A DNA stretch of 25,349 bases from Pseudonocardia sp. (GTDB lineage: Bacteria > Actinomycetota > Actinomycetes > Mycobacteriales > Pseudonocardiaceae): the NCBI GenBank assembly GCA_030147065.1, contig JASLAP010000026.1:1-25349 (forward strand), in the 5' to 3' direction. The position numbers were made by a program, and so were the translations under genes. How positions within the stretch are numbered: the first letter of the stretch is position 1; each line of letters opens with the position of its first letter. A model generated the notes under the pieces. That model was not told where the DNA came from. It ran no database searches and saw nothing but the letters and a program-made list of their open reading frames with translations. This document shows positions 13,732 through 22,975 of this stretch, piece after piece.

Positions 13732-14990
13732 CCGTATTCGAGGATCTCGAATCGCAGGTCCGCAGTTACTGCCGCAGTTGGCCGGTGGTGTTCGACACCG
13801 CCCGCGGGAGCCGGCTCACCGACGTCGACGGCCGCGAGTACCTCGATTTCTTCGCCGGCGCCGGAGCGCTCAATTACGGGCACAACCCGCCGTCGTTGAA
13901 ACGGGAACTGCTCGACTACCTGACCCGCGACGGCGTCACCCACGGGCTGGACATGCACACCGCCGCCAAGGCCGAGTTCCTGCGCACGTTCCAGGAGGTC
14001 GTGCTCGGCCCGCGCGGGCTGGACTACCGCGTCCAGTTCCCCGGCCCGACCGGCGCCAACTCCGTCGAGGCCGCGCTCAAGCTGGCCCGCAAGGTCACCG
14101 GCCGGGAATCGGTCATCAACTTCACCAACGCCTTCCACGGCATGACGCTCGGCGCGCTCTCGGTGACCGGCAACTCGATGAAGCGCGGCGGGGCCGGCAT
14201 CCCGCTCGTGCACGCGACCCCGATGCCGTTCGACAACTACTTCGACGGCGCGGTGCCCGACTTCCTGTGGCTGGAGCGGCTGCTCGGCGACGCCGGCAGC
14301 GGGCTCAACGAGCCGGCCGCGGTGATCGTGGAGACGGTGCAGGGCGAGGGCGGAATCAACCCGGCCCGGGTCGAGTGGCTGCAGGCGCTGGCCGACCTGT
14401 GCCGCCGCCACGAGATCCTGCTGATCGTCGACGACGTGCAGATGGGCGTGGGGCGCACCGGCCCGTTCTTCTCCTTCGAGATCGCCGGGATCACCCCGGA
14501 CATCGTCTGCCTGTCCAAGTCGATCAGCGGCTACGGGCTGCCGATGGCCCTGACGCTGATCAAGCCGGAGTACGACCGGTGGGCCCCGGGCGAGCACAAC
14601 GGCACGTTCCGGGGGAACAACCCGGCGTTCGTCACCGCCACGGCCGCCCTGCGCGAGTACTGGTCCGACGACACCCTGCAGCGCTCCACCCTGGTCAAGG
14701 GCGAGCGCGTCGACGGCTGCCTGCGCGAACTGGTCGCGTCGTCGTCGGCGGTCGAGCTGCGGTCCAAGGGCCGCGGGCTGGCCCGCGGCCTGGCCTTCGA
14801 CCAGCCCGACCTGGCCGCGAAGGTCTGCGCGGCGGCCTTCGAGCGGGGCCTGCTGATGGAGACCGCCGGGCCGTCCGACGAGGTCATGAAGATCATGCCG
14901 GCGCTGACCATCCCGGACGCCGAGCTCGACGAGGGCCTGGCGGTCGTCGCCGAGTCGGTGCGGGCGGTCACCGGGGGGATCGCGGCGTGA
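13728..14990 (+). CDS. ectB: Diaminobutyrate-2-oxoglutarate aminotransferase EctB
   Basis: A 420-residue PLP-dependent class III aminotransferase converting L-aspartate-4-semialdehyde to L-2,4-diaminobutyrate with glutamate as amino donor, the first committed step. Visible features are [21 protein letters not shown] (PLP phosphate site), [13 protein letters not shown] with Asp235, and the Schiff-base lysine Lys264 in [10 protein letters not shown]. Length is normal for EctB. ATG 13728 overlaps the ectA stop, with GAGGGG as SD. Its stop overlaps the GTG of ectC. No aspartokinase (ask) gene follows in this operon, so precursor supply relies on another locus. Confidence 0.95.
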   Translation: MTVFEDLESQVRSYCRSWPVVFDTARGSRLTDVDGREYLDFFAGAGALNYGHNPPSLKRELLDYLTRDGVTHGLDMHTAAKAEFLRTFQEVVLGPRGLDYRVQFPGPTGANSVEAALKLARKVTGRESVINFTNAFHGMTLGALSVTGNSMKRGGAGIPLVHATPMPFDNYFDGAVPDFLWLERLLGDAGSGLNEPAAVIVETVQGEGGINPARVEWLQALADLCRRHEILLIVDDVQMGVGRTGPFFSFEIAGITPDIVCLSKSISGYGLPMALTLIKPEYDRWAPGEHNGTFRGNNPAFVTATAALREYWSDDTLQRSTLVKGERVDGCLRELVASSSAVELRSKGRGLARGLAFDQPDLAAKVCAAAFERGLLMETAGPSDEVMKIMPALTIPDAELDEGLAVVAESVRAVTGGIAA

Positions 14991-15391
14991 TCGTCCGGAC
15001 CACCGAGGAGATCACCGGTACCGACCGCGACGTGCGGACCGAGCACTGGCGCAGCAAGCGGCTGCTGCTGGCCGGCGACGGGGTCGGGTTCTCGCTGCAC
15101 GAGACCGTGCTCGAACCCGGCGCGGTCAACGACTTCTGGTACGCCCACCACGTCGAGGCGGTGTTCGTCGTCGAGGGCGAGGGCGAGCTGGAGGACAAGG
15201 AGAGCGGGCGCACCCACCGGCTCGGCCCGGGGTCGGTCTACGTCCTCGACGGCAACGAGCGCCACCAGCTGCGCCCGCGCACCCGGATGCGCACCGTGTG
15301 CGTGTTCACCCCCCCGGTCACCGGCCGGGAGGTGCACGACGAGCACGGGGTGTACCCGCTGCTCACCGCACTGCCGGAGGAGGCATCGTGA
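14987..15391 (+). CDS. ectC: L-ectoine synthase EctC
   Basis: A 134-residue cupin enzyme that cyclises N-gamma-acetyl-diaminobutyrate to ectoine with loss of water. Residues corresponding to the iron ligands of characterised EctC are present: Glu57 ([10 protein letters not shown]), Tyr85 ([10 protein letters not shown]) and His93 (NERHQL). It starts at a GTG overlapping the ectB stop (GTGA) and ends overlapping the ectD start in the same way. Length is typical. It is the third enzyme of the pathway; its product is either kept as ectoine or hydroxylated by EctD. Confidence 0.95.
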   Translation: MIVRTTEEITGTDRDVRTEHWRSKRLLLAGDGVGFSLHETVLEPGAVNDFWYAHHVEAVFVVEGEGELEDKESGRTHRLGPGSVYVLDGNERHQLRPRTRMRTVCVFTPPVTGREVHDEHGVYPLLTALPEEAS

Positions 15392-16296
15392 CGACCGGAA
15401 CCGACACCAGGACCGGCACCGAGGACCGGTACCCCACCCGGCTGGCCGACCGGCCGGCCCTGCTGGAGCGGTCCGACCCGGTGGTCTGGCCGGGGCACCC
15501 GAGCGGGCCGCTGAGCCCCGACGAGCTGGCCGCGCACGAGCGCGACGGCTTCGTCACCGTCCCCGACCTGCTCACCCCGGACGAGGTGGCGCGCTTCGCC
15601 GCCGAGCTCGACCGGCTCGCCGCCGATCCCCAGGTGCAGGCCGACGAGCGCACCATCGTGGAGAAGACCTCGCGCCAGGTGCGGTCGATCTTCGAGGTGC
15701 ACCGGATCAGCGAGGCCGTCGCCGCGCTGGTCGCCGACGAGCGGGTGGCCGGGCGGGCGCGCCAGATCCTCGGCTCGGAGGTCTACGTCCACCAGAGCCG
15801 GATCAACTACAAGCCCGGCTTCGGCGGCGGCGGCTTCTACTGGCACTCCGACTTCGAGACCTGGCACGCCGAGGACGGCATGCCGGCGCCGCGGGCGGTG
15901 AGCATCTCGATCGCGCTCACCGAGAACTTCGCGCACAACGGCTGCCTGATGATCATGCCTGGCTCGCACCGCACGTTCGTGTCCTGCGTCGGCGAGACCC
16001 CGCCGGACCACTACAAGGAGTCGCTGCGCGAGCAGGAGATCGGCACCCCGGACCCGGACAGCCTCACCGCGCTGGCCGACCGCGCCGGCATCGCGATGCT
16101 CACCGGCCCGGCCGGGTCGGCGACGCTGTTCGACTCCAACTGCATGCACGGGTCGGCGAGCAACATCACGCCCTACCCGCGGTCGAACATCTTCGTGGTG
16201 TTCAACAGCGTGGAGAACGCGTTGGTGGCGCCGTTCGCCGCGGCCGAGCCCCGGCCGCTGCACGTGGCGGCCCGGGAGGTCACCCCCCTGGGCTGA
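15388..16296 (+). CDS. ectD: Ectoine 5-hydroxylase EctD
   Basis: A 302-residue non-heme Fe(II)/2-oxoglutarate dioxygenase that converts ectoine to 5-hydroxyectoine. The signature [20 protein letters not shown] supplies His153 and Asp155; the third ligand is His254 in [13 protein letters not shown] follows in the substrate region. GTG 15388 has SD GGAGG 4 nt upstream and overlaps the ectC stop. A longer in-frame start inside ectC (15298) is rejected. Having EctD in the operon means the strain can make hydroxyectoine, which protects against desiccation and heat. The operon ends at a strong hairpin. Confidence 0.95.
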   Translation: MTTGTDTRTGTEDRYPTRLADRPALLERSDPVVWPGHPSGPLSPDELAAHERDGFVTVPDLLTPDEVARFAAELDRLAADPQVQADERTIVEKTSRQVRSIFEVHRISEAVAALVADERVAGRARQILGSEVYVHQSRINYKPGFGGGGFYWHSDFETWHAEDGMPAPRAVSISIALTENFAHNGCLMIMPGSHRTFVSCVGETPPDHYKESLREQEIGTPDPDSLTALADRAGIAMLTGPAGSATLFDSNCMHGSASNITPYPRSNIFVVFNSVENALVAPFAAAEPRPLHVAAREVTPLG

Positions 16297-16302
16297 GCCC
16301 GG

Positions 16303-16346
16303 GGCGGGCCCGGGCATCGTCAGGTGCCCGTCAGCCCGGGCCCGCC
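16303..16346 (+). terminator. Strong GC hairpin after ectD
   Basis: GGCGGGCCCGGGC (16303-16315) pairs perfectly with GCCCGGGCCCGCC (16334-16346), a 13-bp stem with an 18-nt loop, 6 bp after the ectD stop. No U-tract, as is usual for actinobacterial terminators. Confidence 0.7.
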
Positions 16347-16388
16347 GGTCACGCGTTGCCGCCCGGCCGTACCGGGTAGGCCACCACC

Positions 16389-17710
16389 ATGGTGACGGCG
16401 AACAACGGCGGGACGACCAGCGCGACGGAGAGCAGGACGGACGGCGGCAGGCCGCGGGTGGTCGTGGCCGGCGGCGGCTTCGCCGGGTACCACGCCGCCC
16501 GGTCGCTGTCCAAGCGGCTGCGCGACGACGCGAAGGTCGTGCTGGTCAACCCGACGGACTACTTCCTGTACCTGCCGCTGCTGCCGGAGGTCGCGACCGG
16601 CGTGGTGGAGCCGCGGCGGATCTCGGTGTCGCTGACCGCGACCCTGCCCGGCGTTAGCCGGGCACCGCATCGGCTGGACCGACCCGGAGGGCGGGCGCGG
16701 CGAGCTGGGCTACGACCGGCTGGTGCTGGCCGTGGGCAGCGTCAACAAGCTGCTGCCGGTGCCCGGGATCGCCGAGCACGCCCACGGGTTCCGCGGCATC
16801 CCGGAGGCGCTGTACCTGCGCGACCACATCACCCGGCAGGTGGAGATGGCGGCCACCGCGACCGATCCCGAGGAGCGGCGGGCGCGCACCACCTTCGTCA
16901 CGGTCGGCGCCGGCTACACCGGCACCGAGGTCGCCGCGCAGGGCGCTGTTCACCGACGCCCTGGCCCGGCGCATCCCGGGGCTGGACGGGGTGCGGCCGC
17001 GCTGGATGCTGCTCGACCTCGCCCCGCGGGTGCTGCCCGAGCTCGACGAGCGGTTGTCCCGCACCGCCGACTCCGTCCTGCGCGAGCGCGGGGTGGAGGT
17101 CCGCACCGAGCAGTCGGTGGAGGAGGCCGGCCCGGGCTGGGTCCGGCTGACCACCGGTGAGCAGGTGCCGACGCGCACGCTCGCCTGGTGCGTGGGCGTG
17201 CGGCCCGACCCGCTGGTGACCGAGCTGGGCGTGGAGACCGCGAAGGGCCGGCTGGTGGTCCGCGACGACCTGAGCGTGCCCGGCTGCCCCGACGTGTACG
17301 CCTGCGGGGACGCCGCCGCGGTGCCCGACCGGTCCCGGCCGGGCGAGTACACCGCGATGACCGCCCAGCACGCGTTGCGCCAGGGCCGGCTGGCCGGGCG
17401 CAACGTCGCCGCGTCGCTCGGGCGGGGCCGCCCGGCCCGCTACCGCCACCACGACCTGGGCTGGGTCGTCGAGCTCGGCGGCAAGGACGCCGCGGCCAAC
17501 CCGCTGCACGTGCCGCTGTCCGGGCTGCCCGCCACCGCGGTCACCCGCGGGTACCACCTGCTGTCGATGCCGGGCAACCGGATCAGGGTCGCCGCGGACT
17601 GGCTGCTCGACGCGGTGGTCGGCCGCCAGCCCGTCCAGCTCGGGCTGGTCCGCTCGCCCGCGGTGCCGCTGGACACCTCCTCGCCGGAGGTGCCCCGACC
17701 CGCGGGCTGA
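16389..17710 (+). pseudogene. ndh: Type II NADH dehydrogenase (NDH-2), disrupted by two deletions
   Basis: Three successive frames together give one NDH-2-like flavoprotein. Segment 1 (16389 to about 16650) has the FAD site VVVAGGGFAGYHAARSL and YLPLLPEVATGVVEPRRISV. Segment 2 (about 16665-16943) has GYDRLVLAVGSVNKLLPVPGI and the NADH site VGAGYTGTEVAAQ. Segment 3 (about 16944-17710) has DVYACGDAAAVP, a typical QHALRQGRLAGRNVA and the amphipathic C-terminal region. Between 1 and 2 roughly a dozen expected residues are missing and the frame shifts. Between 2 and 3 two bases are missing in a GC run near 16943-16946 (GGCGCTG where GGCGCGCTG restores the frame). The intact enzyme would pass electrons from NADH to menaquinone without pumping protons. 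Everything else is well conserved, so decay is very recent or the indels are sequence errors. Confidence 0.8.
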
Positions 17711-17718
17711 GCGGGGGG

Positions 17719-19287
17719 TCAGCGGCGCTTGCCGGAGTCGACGACCTCGCCGCTGCGCATCTTCTCCCGGAACGACTCGACCTCCCGCTTCACCACCGGG
17801 GCCAGCAGGTACAGCCCGACGATGTTGAACAGGGCCAGCAGGAACAGCACGGCGTCGGCGAAGTTCAGCACGCTGCCCAGGGTGAGCACCGAGCCGATCA
17901 CCACGAACACGCAGAACATCGCCTGGTAGATCCGCTCGCTGAGCGGGCTGCGGCCGAACAGGTAGGTCCAGGCCTTCTGGCCGTAGTAGCTCCAGGTGAT
18001 GATCGTCGACAGGGCGAACAGGGCGACCGCGACGGTCAGCACGTAGGGGAACCAGGGCAGCACGGTCGCGAACGCGTCCGAGGTGACCAGCACGCCGTCC
18101 GGGGTGTCGCCGCCGGCCGCCGCGGTGGCCTGGGCGTCGCGCCAGAACGGGGTGCCGGCGATGATGATGGTGAGCGCGGTCATCGTGCAGATCACCACGG
18201 TGTCGATGAACGGCTCCAGCATCGACACGTAGCCCTCGGTGATCGGGTTGCGGGTCTTGACCGCCGAGTGCGCGATCGGGGCCGAGCCCAGCCCGGCCTC
18301 GTTGGAGAACGCCGCCCGCTGGAAGCCGACGATCAGCGCGCCGATCGCCCCGCCGGCCACCCCGGCCCCGGTGAACGCGCCGGCCAGGATCGCGCCGAAC
18401 GCCGCCGGCACCTGGGTCACGTTGACCGCGATGACGATCAGGCACGCGGCGATGTAGATGATGGCCATGGCGGGCACCAGCCGGCTGGTCACCCGGCCGA
18501 TCGACTTGATGCCGCCGATGATCACCGCACCGACCACGCCGGCCAGCACCAGCCCGAACACCAGCGCGGCCCCGCCGGTGCCCAGCGGGCCCGCGGTGCC
18601 GCCGGTGACGTCGCGGAGCTGGGCGAAGGTCTGGTTGGCCTGGAACATGTTGCCGCCGGCCACCCCGAAGAACAGGATCATGATCGCGGCCCCTGCGGCG
18701 AGCACCCGGCCGATGACCTGGCCGGACGAGCCGGGCAGCCGCTCGGCGACGCCCCGGCGCAGGTAGTGCATCGGGCCGCCGGAGACCGTCCCGTCGGGGT
18801 GCTCCTCGCGGTAGCGCACCCCGAGCGTGCACTCGACGAACTTCGTGCACATCCCCAGCAGCCCGGCGACGATCATCCAGAACGTCGCCCCGGGTCCGCC
18901 GATGGTCACCGCCACGCCCACCCCGGCGATGTTGCCGAGCCCGACGGTGCCCGAGACCGCCGAGGACAGCGCCTGGAAGTGGGTGATCTCACCCGGCTCG
19001 TCGTCGCGGGTGTAGCGACCCCGCACGATCTTGAGCGCCAGGCCGAACTTGCGGAACTGGACGAACCGGAAGTACACCGTGAAGATCGTCGCGGCCAGCA
19101 CCAGCCAGGCCACGATCCACGGGAATGTGACGCCGAAGACCGTGATCTCGGCGAACACGAACGCCGACAGCGCGTTCGAGATCGGGTCGAACACGGAGTT
19201 GATGCTGTTCTCGATGTCGGTGAGCGTCCCGCCAGGGGCGGCTGCCATCGGACCGGGAGCGGAGAGCAGTCCCTCGGAAGCGAGCAT
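17719..19287 (-). CDS. Sodium:alanine/glycine symporter (AGCS family)
   Basis: A 522-residue, roughly 11-12 TM secondary transporter. Family landmarks are SGTVGLGNIAGVGVAV, GGPMHYLRRG, FQRAAFSNEAGLGSAPIAH and TWSYYGQKAWTYLFG. It imports alanine or glycine with Na+ (or H+). The start is uncertain: ATG 19287 (MLASEGLLS) resembles actinobacterial homologues, ATG 19248 is possible, and the frame stays open to a TTG at 19323; no start has a convincing SD. The C-terminal tail is short and basic (SGKRR). It converges on the NDH-2 pseudogene with only 8 bp between stops. Na+-coupled uptake of a small compatible amino acid is consistent with the neighbouring osmoadaptation genes, but such transporters are common everywhere. 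Confidence 0.88.
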   Translation of the reverse strand: MLASEGLLSAPGPMAAAPGGTLTDIENSINSVFDPISNALSAFVFAEITVFGVTFPWIVAWLVLAATIFTVYFRFVQFRKFGLALKIVRGRYTRDDEPGEITHFQALSSAVSGTVGLGNIAGVGVAVTIGGPGATFWMIVAGLLGMCTKFVECTLGVRYREEHPDGTVSGGPMHYLRRGVAERLPGSSGQVIGRVLAAGAAIMILFFGVAGGNMFQANQTFAQLRDVTGGTAGPLGTGGAALVFGLVLAGVVGAVIIGGIKSIGRVTSRLVPAMAIIYIAACLIVIAVNVTQVPAAFGAILAGAFTGAGVAGGAIGALIVGFQRAAFSNEAGLGSAPIAHSAVKTRNPITEGYVSMLEPFIDTVVICTMTALTIIIAGTPFWRDAQATAAAGGDTPDGVLVTSDAFATVLPWFPYVLTVAVALFALSTIITWSYYGQKAWTYLFGRSPLSERIYQAMFCVFVVIGSVLTLGSVLNFADAVLFLLALFNIVGLYLLAPVVKREVESFREKMRSGEVVDSGKRR

Positions 19288-19383
19288 ATGCGCCAGCAGA
19301 GCCGACCCGCATCGCCGCCGCAACGCGTCGGCCGGGCTTCGTTACCCAATTGCAGCCGACGAACGGGAACGCCGCCGTAGGCG

Positions 19384-19683
19384 TCAATACCAGCCGGTGG
19401 CGCTGCCGAACGGGGGCGGGGGCGCGCCGCGGGTCGCCCGCACCTGGTCCCCACCGGTGCTGACCAGCCACGCGATCGTCACGGCGGTCGCGGCGAGGCC
19501 GAGGGCGACGACGGACCCGCTCGCGGCGATCAGGCCGAGCAGCAGCGCGATCCCCGTCCAGGCCGGAACGGTGGTCTCGCCGGGCAGCACCGGGCCGTCC
19601 GGGAACGGCGGATCGGGCACCTCGGGTGGGGTGGTGCGGTCGTCGTGTCCGTGGCGGCCCTCGGGACCGGTGGCGTCGAGCAT
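19384..19683 (-). CDS. Small two-TM membrane protein, unknown
   Basis: A 99-residue protein with an acidic, Pro-rich cytosolic head (residues 1-40; PEVPDPPFPDGPVLPGE) and two close hydrophobic segments (about 42-58 and 61-75), ending in a Pro-rich tail with a terminal GWY. The start at 19683 is decided by an exceptional SD: AGGAGGTGATC (complement of 19687-19697) can pair with 11 nt of the 16S 3' end. It lies divergent to the response regulator and in tandem with the AGCS gene 96 bp downstream. No family recognised. A much longer open frame extends upstream across the antisense of the two-component genes but is spurious. Confidence 0.65.
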   Translation of the reverse strand: MLDATGPEGRHGHDDRTTPPEVPDPPFPDGPVLPGETTVPAWTGIALLLGLIAASGSVVALGLAATAVTIAWLVSTGGDQVRATRGAPPPPFGSATGWY

Positions 19684-19842
19684 CGCGATCACCTCCTGGG
19701 AGCGGTCTACCCGGGCCGGCGGCGCGCAGACCCGGATCGCGGTCATCGTCAGCTTTTCGACAGCATGCCGAGCGGTGGAAGGGCTGCGCAGTGGGCATCC
19801 TGACCCGTGCCGGCCGCAGGCCGGAAGAACGGGAGGAGTGCC

Positions 19843-20592
19843 ATGCCGGACGGAGGAGCCGCCGTGGACCCAGCCGGGCGCACCGACGGGGCCCGGCCGT
19901 CGTCGTCGGGGATGGCCCGGTTGCTGCTGGTCGAGGACGACGAGCGGATCCGCCAGGCCCTCGGGCTGGCGCTGGCCGACGAGGGCTGCGAGGTCGTGGA
20001 GGCCGGGTCCGGGGAGGAGGCGCTGGAACTGCTCGGCTCGACCGCGGTCGACATCGTGCTGCTGGACCTGATGCTGCCCGGGGTCGACGGGCTGCACGTG
20101 TGCCGCACCCTGCGGGCCCGCGGGGACCTGCCGATCATCATCGTCAGCGCGCGGACCGACACCTCCGACGTCATCGCCGGGCTGGAGGCGGGCGCGGACG
20201 ACTACGTGACCAAGCCACTGGTCGCCGGCGAGCTGGCGGCCCGGATCCGGGCGCTGCTGCGCCGGCGCGGGACCGCAGGCGGGCCGCGGGTGCTGCGGGT
20301 CTGCGACGTGGAGATCCGGCCCGACGAGGAGGTCGTGCTGCGCGGCGGCACCCCGGTGCACCTCACCCGCACCGAGTTCGACCTGCTGGTCGAGCTGGCC
20401 GGGGCCGGCGGCGCCGTGGTCACCCGCGAGGAGCTGCTGCGGCGGGTGTGGGGCTACGACTACTTCGGCGACACCCGGCTGCTGGACGTGCACGTGCGCC
20501 GGCTGCGGCGCAAGATCGAGCAGGACCCGGACGCCCCGCAGTGCGTGCTGACCGTGCGCGGTCGCGGCTACAAGGTGGCTTCCGACTGCTGA
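19843..20592 (+). CDS. OmpR/PhoB-family response regulator
   Basis: A 249-residue two-domain regulator. The receiver has the acidic pocket E31-D32-D33, phospho-acceptor Asp75 (VLLDLMLPG), Ser102 and Lys124 (YVTKPL). The winged-helix effector (about residues 150-245) has LTRTEFDLLVEL, VWGYDYFGDTRLLDVHVRRLRRKIE and RGRGYKV. ATG 19843 is chosen for its strong GGGAGGAG SD; the upstream in-frame frame from 19807 and an internal ATG at 19912 lack one. The roughly 23-residue head before the receiver is atypical. It pairs with the kinase 12 bp downstream. A CCGGCC-GCA-GGCCGG hairpin (19810-19824) precedes the SD and might affect translation. Confidence 0.93.
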   Translation: MPDGGAAVDPAGRTDGARPSSSGMARLLLVEDDERIRQALGLALADEGCEVVEAGSGEEALELLGSTAVDIVLLDLMLPGVDGLHVCRTLRARGDLPIIIVSARTDTSDVIAGLEAGADDYVTKPLVAGELAARIRALLRRRGTAGGPRVLRVCDVEIRPDEEVVLRGGTPVHLTRTEFDLLVELAGAGGAVVTREELLRRVWGYDYFGDTRLLDVHVRRLRRKIEQDPDAPQCVLTVRGRGYKVASDC

Positions 20593-20604
20593 GTCGGGTA
20601 CGAC

Positions 20605-22035
20605 GTGCACATGATGCGGCTCTCGCTGCGCTGGCGCGTGGCCGCGGTTCTCGGGCTGGGATCGCTGCTGCTCACCGGAGTGCTGGCGATGGTGACGTGG
20701 AACCTGGCCTCGGGCTACATGCTGCGCCAGCGCGAGGCCGGGGCGATCCGGCAGGCCGAGGTCAACGTCCGGCTGGTCGACAACGCCCTGAACTCCGACG
20801 CGGAGGGGCTGGGGGACCTGCTCACCGGGCTGACCACCGACTCGGACTCCACCGTGCTGATCGAGCGCCCGCAGGGCTGGCTGACCAGCGGCCGCCAGAT
20901 CGACGCCAGCACGCTGCCCCCGGAGCTGCTGCAGGCGGCCGCCGATGGTGCGCCCGCACACCAGCGCATCGAGGTGCAGGGGGTCCCGGTGCTGGCGGTG
21001 ACCCTGCCGGTGCCCGGCGACGGCGCCTACCTGGAGCTGTTCCCGCTCCGCCAGCTCGACCGGACGTTCCGCTTCCTGTCCACGGTGCTGGCCGTCGGCG
21101 TCGCGGCCAGCGCGCTGCTGGGGGTCGCGCTGGGCTCCTGGGCCGGCCGGCGGGCGCTGCGGCCGCTCACCGAGCTGACCCTGGCGGCCGGCCGGGTCGC
21201 CGGCGGCGATCTCGGTGCCCGGCTGCCCGAGAAGGGCGACCCGGACCTGGTCGCGCTCGCCACGACGTTCAACCGGACCGCGGAGGCGCTGCAGAACCGG
21301 GTGCTGCGCGATGCCCGGTTCGCCGGCGACGTGGCCCACGAGCTGCGCTCCCCGCTGACCACGATGGCCAACGCGGCCGCGGTGCTGCAGCGGCGCCGCG
21401 GCGAGTTCTCCGGCACCGCCGGGCGGGCGCTGGACCTGCTGCTCGGCGAGGTGGACCGGTTCCAGCGCACGGTGGTCGACCTGCTGGAGATCTCCCGCGA
21501 CGACCAGCTGCCCGAGGGTGTCGACCCGCCCGGCCAGCCGCCGGGGGAGCCGGTCGACCTGGGCGACCTGGTGACCAACGTGCTCGCGGTCCGGGACGGC
21601 TGCCGGGCCGCGGTCGAGGTCGTCGACCCCCCGCCGGTCGTGCAGGGCGACCGGCGGCGGCTGGACCGGGTGGTGGCGAACCTGCTCGACAACGCCGAGT
21701 CCTACGGCGGGGGACCGGTCCGGGTGGCCGTGCTGCGCCACGCGGGCCGGGCCCGGCTGGAGGTCGACGACGCCGGGCCGGGGGTGCCCGTCGAGCACCG
21801 CGAGCAGATCTTCGAGCGGTTCGCCCGCGGCGAGCGGGCCGGTCAGCGCGCCACCGACCGGGGCACCGGGCTGGGACTGGCGCTGGTGGCCCGGCACGTG
21901 CGACGCCACAGCGGGTCCGCGTGGGTCGAGGAGCGCCCGGGCGGCGGCGCCCGGTTCGTGGTCGAGCTGCCCGAGGCTGAGGCCGAGCTCGATCCCGAGC
22001 CCGCACCCGAGCCGACGGCGCGGACCGCGACCTGA
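20605..22035 (+). CDS. HAMP-containing sensor histidine kinase
   Basis: A 476-residue membrane kinase. TM1 is at about 10-32, an extracytoplasmic sensor of about 120 residues follows, TM2 at about 157-178, HAMP at about 179-232, HisKA with phospho-acceptor His245 in DVAHELRSPLTT, then HATPase_c with N-box VVANLLDNAESYG, G1 DAGPG (389-393) and G2 GTGLGLAL (420-427). The tail is an acidic/Pro stretch (EAEAELDPEPAPEPT). GTG 20605 or ATG 20611/20614 are equally possible starts. It should phosphorylate the upstream OmpR-type regulator. It resembles MtrB/TcrY-like actinobacterial kinases broadly; the signal is unknown. An osmotic or envelope signal would fit the region but is speculation. Confidence 0.93.
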   Translation: MHMMRLSLRWRVAAVLGLGSLLLTGVLAMVTWNLASGYMLRQREAGAIRQAEVNVRLVDNALNSDAEGLGDLLTGLTTDSDSTVLIERPQGWLTSGRQIDASTLPPELLQAAADGAPAHQRIEVQGVPVLAVTLPVPGDGAYLELFPLRQLDRTFRFLSTVLAVGVAASALLGVALGSWAGRRALRPLTELTLAAGRVAGGDLGARLPEKGDPDLVALATTFNRTAEALQNRVLRDARFAGDVAHELRSPLTTMANAAAVLQRRRGEFSGTAGRALDLLLGEVDRFQRTVVDLLEISRDDQLPEGVDPPGQPPGEPVDLGDLVTNVLAVRDGCRAAVEVVDPPPVVQGDRRRLDRVVANLLDNAESYGGGPVRVAVLRHAGRARLEVDDAGPGVPVEHREQIFERFARGERAGQRATDRGTGLGLALVARHVRRHSGSAWVEERPGGGARFVVELPEAEAELDPEPAPEPTARTAT

Positions 22036-22132
22036 CGGTCGACTTGCAATAACCTGGCCGGCCACCCGGATCGCCCCGCGGGCCCGGCTTTTCGGCCAGG
22101 ATCGAGGGCCCACGGACGATCGGAGGACAAGG

Positions 22133-22348
22133 ATGCGGCCACCTCTCGGCGCCGCCGAGCAGCGCAGTGAGGTCACCCGCCGGTTGACCGACGAGTTCGC
22201 CGGTGTGCTGCCGCCGCGGACGGTGCAGGCCGAGGTCGAGTCGGCCGAGGTCGAGCTGCGCGGCCAGGTCCCGCCCGGCTCGCTCGACGAACTGCTGCAC
22301 CGGCTGGCCGGGCACCGGTTGCGCGAGCGCGCCGGCGTGGCCGGGTGA
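22133..22348 (+). CDS. Three-helix bundle dimerisation domain mini-protein
   Basis: A 71-residue soluble protein. The segment VTRRLTDEFAGVLPPRTVQAEV, then two further predicted helices, resembles the small actinobacterial three-helix-bundle dimerisation family (recalled pattern: RL..xFAG.LPPe.V...V). GGAGG sits 6 nt before ATG 22133. Its stop overlaps the GTG of the next gene (GTGA). It follows the kinase by 97 bp, which contain an AT-richer patch (TTGCAATAA near 22044) that could be a promoter. Family function is unknown. Confidence 0.6.
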   Translation: MRPPLGAAEQRSEVTRRLTDEFAGVLPPRTVQAEVESAEVELRGQVPPGSLDELLHRLAGHRLRERAGVAG

Positions 22349-22605
22349 CGAGCGGTCGCCGTGGCCCCGCGGCCGACCTGGCCGCTGTGGCCGTTGTGGC
22401 CGCCGTCGTCCTGCTGACCGGGTGCGGGGTCGCCACCCAGGCCAACCCCGTGCTCCTGCCGGCGGCGACAGAGCCCCCGCAACCCACCCCGACCGTCACC
22501 GAACAGCCCACCGACCGCGGCCCCTCGGCACCCCCGACGACGCCCACCCCGACACCACCCACCCCGACCACACCGCCTCCGCCCCCGACCAGCACCGCGG
22601 GCTGA
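22345..22605 (+). CDS. Small Pro/Thr-rich lipoprotein
   Basis: An 86-residue protein with a hydrophobic signal and lipobox LLTG-Cys27, followed by a 55-residue mature chain made almost wholly of Pro and Thr (PTPTPPTPTTPPPPP), a flexible wall-spanning tether without a folded domain. GTG 22345 overlaps the preceding stop by 4 nt, so the two small genes are coupled. The protein stops where the tandem-repeat block begins, so it may be the truncated remnant of a longer lipoprotein. Confidence 0.6.
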   Translation: MTSGRRGPAADLAAVAVVAAVVLLTGCGVATQANPVLLPAATEPPQPTPTVTEQPTDRGPSAPPTTPTPTPPTPTTPPPPPTSTAG

Positions 22606-22975
22606 CCAGCCTGGCGGGCTGACCAGGCTGGCCGGACCGGCCGGGTTGGCGGGCTGGTGGGCTGACCGGGCCGACCGGACCTGTCGCCCTGTGGGCTGGC
22701 CAGACTGGCGGGTTGACCAGCTGGCGGGCCGGCCGCGCTGGCGGGCCGACCGGGCTGACCGGACTTGTGGGCTGCCCGGCTTGCCGCGCTGGCGGGCTGG
22801 TTGGCCGGCCGGGCTGGTGGGCTGACCAGGCTGGCCAGGCCGACCGGATTGGCCGCGCTGGTGGGCTGGCCCGGACTGACCGGACTTTATGGGCTGCCGG
22901 CTGGCTGAGCTGGCCGCGCTTGTGGGCTGGTGGGCCGACCGGGCTGGCGGGCCGTACGGGATCGGCGATCTCGGG
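22606..22975. repeat. Degenerate 8/17-bp tandem repeat block
   Basis: No gene. The DNA is a continuous run of variants of gctgaccaggctggcgg and its half-unit gctggtgg, for example units beginning near 22611, 22619, 22655, 22663, 22694 and 22711, with insertions of gaccggactt-type spacers. Units are clearly related but not identical, and spacing varies, so this is an old, diverged array. Open frames across it are by-products of the period. Confidence 0.75.
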
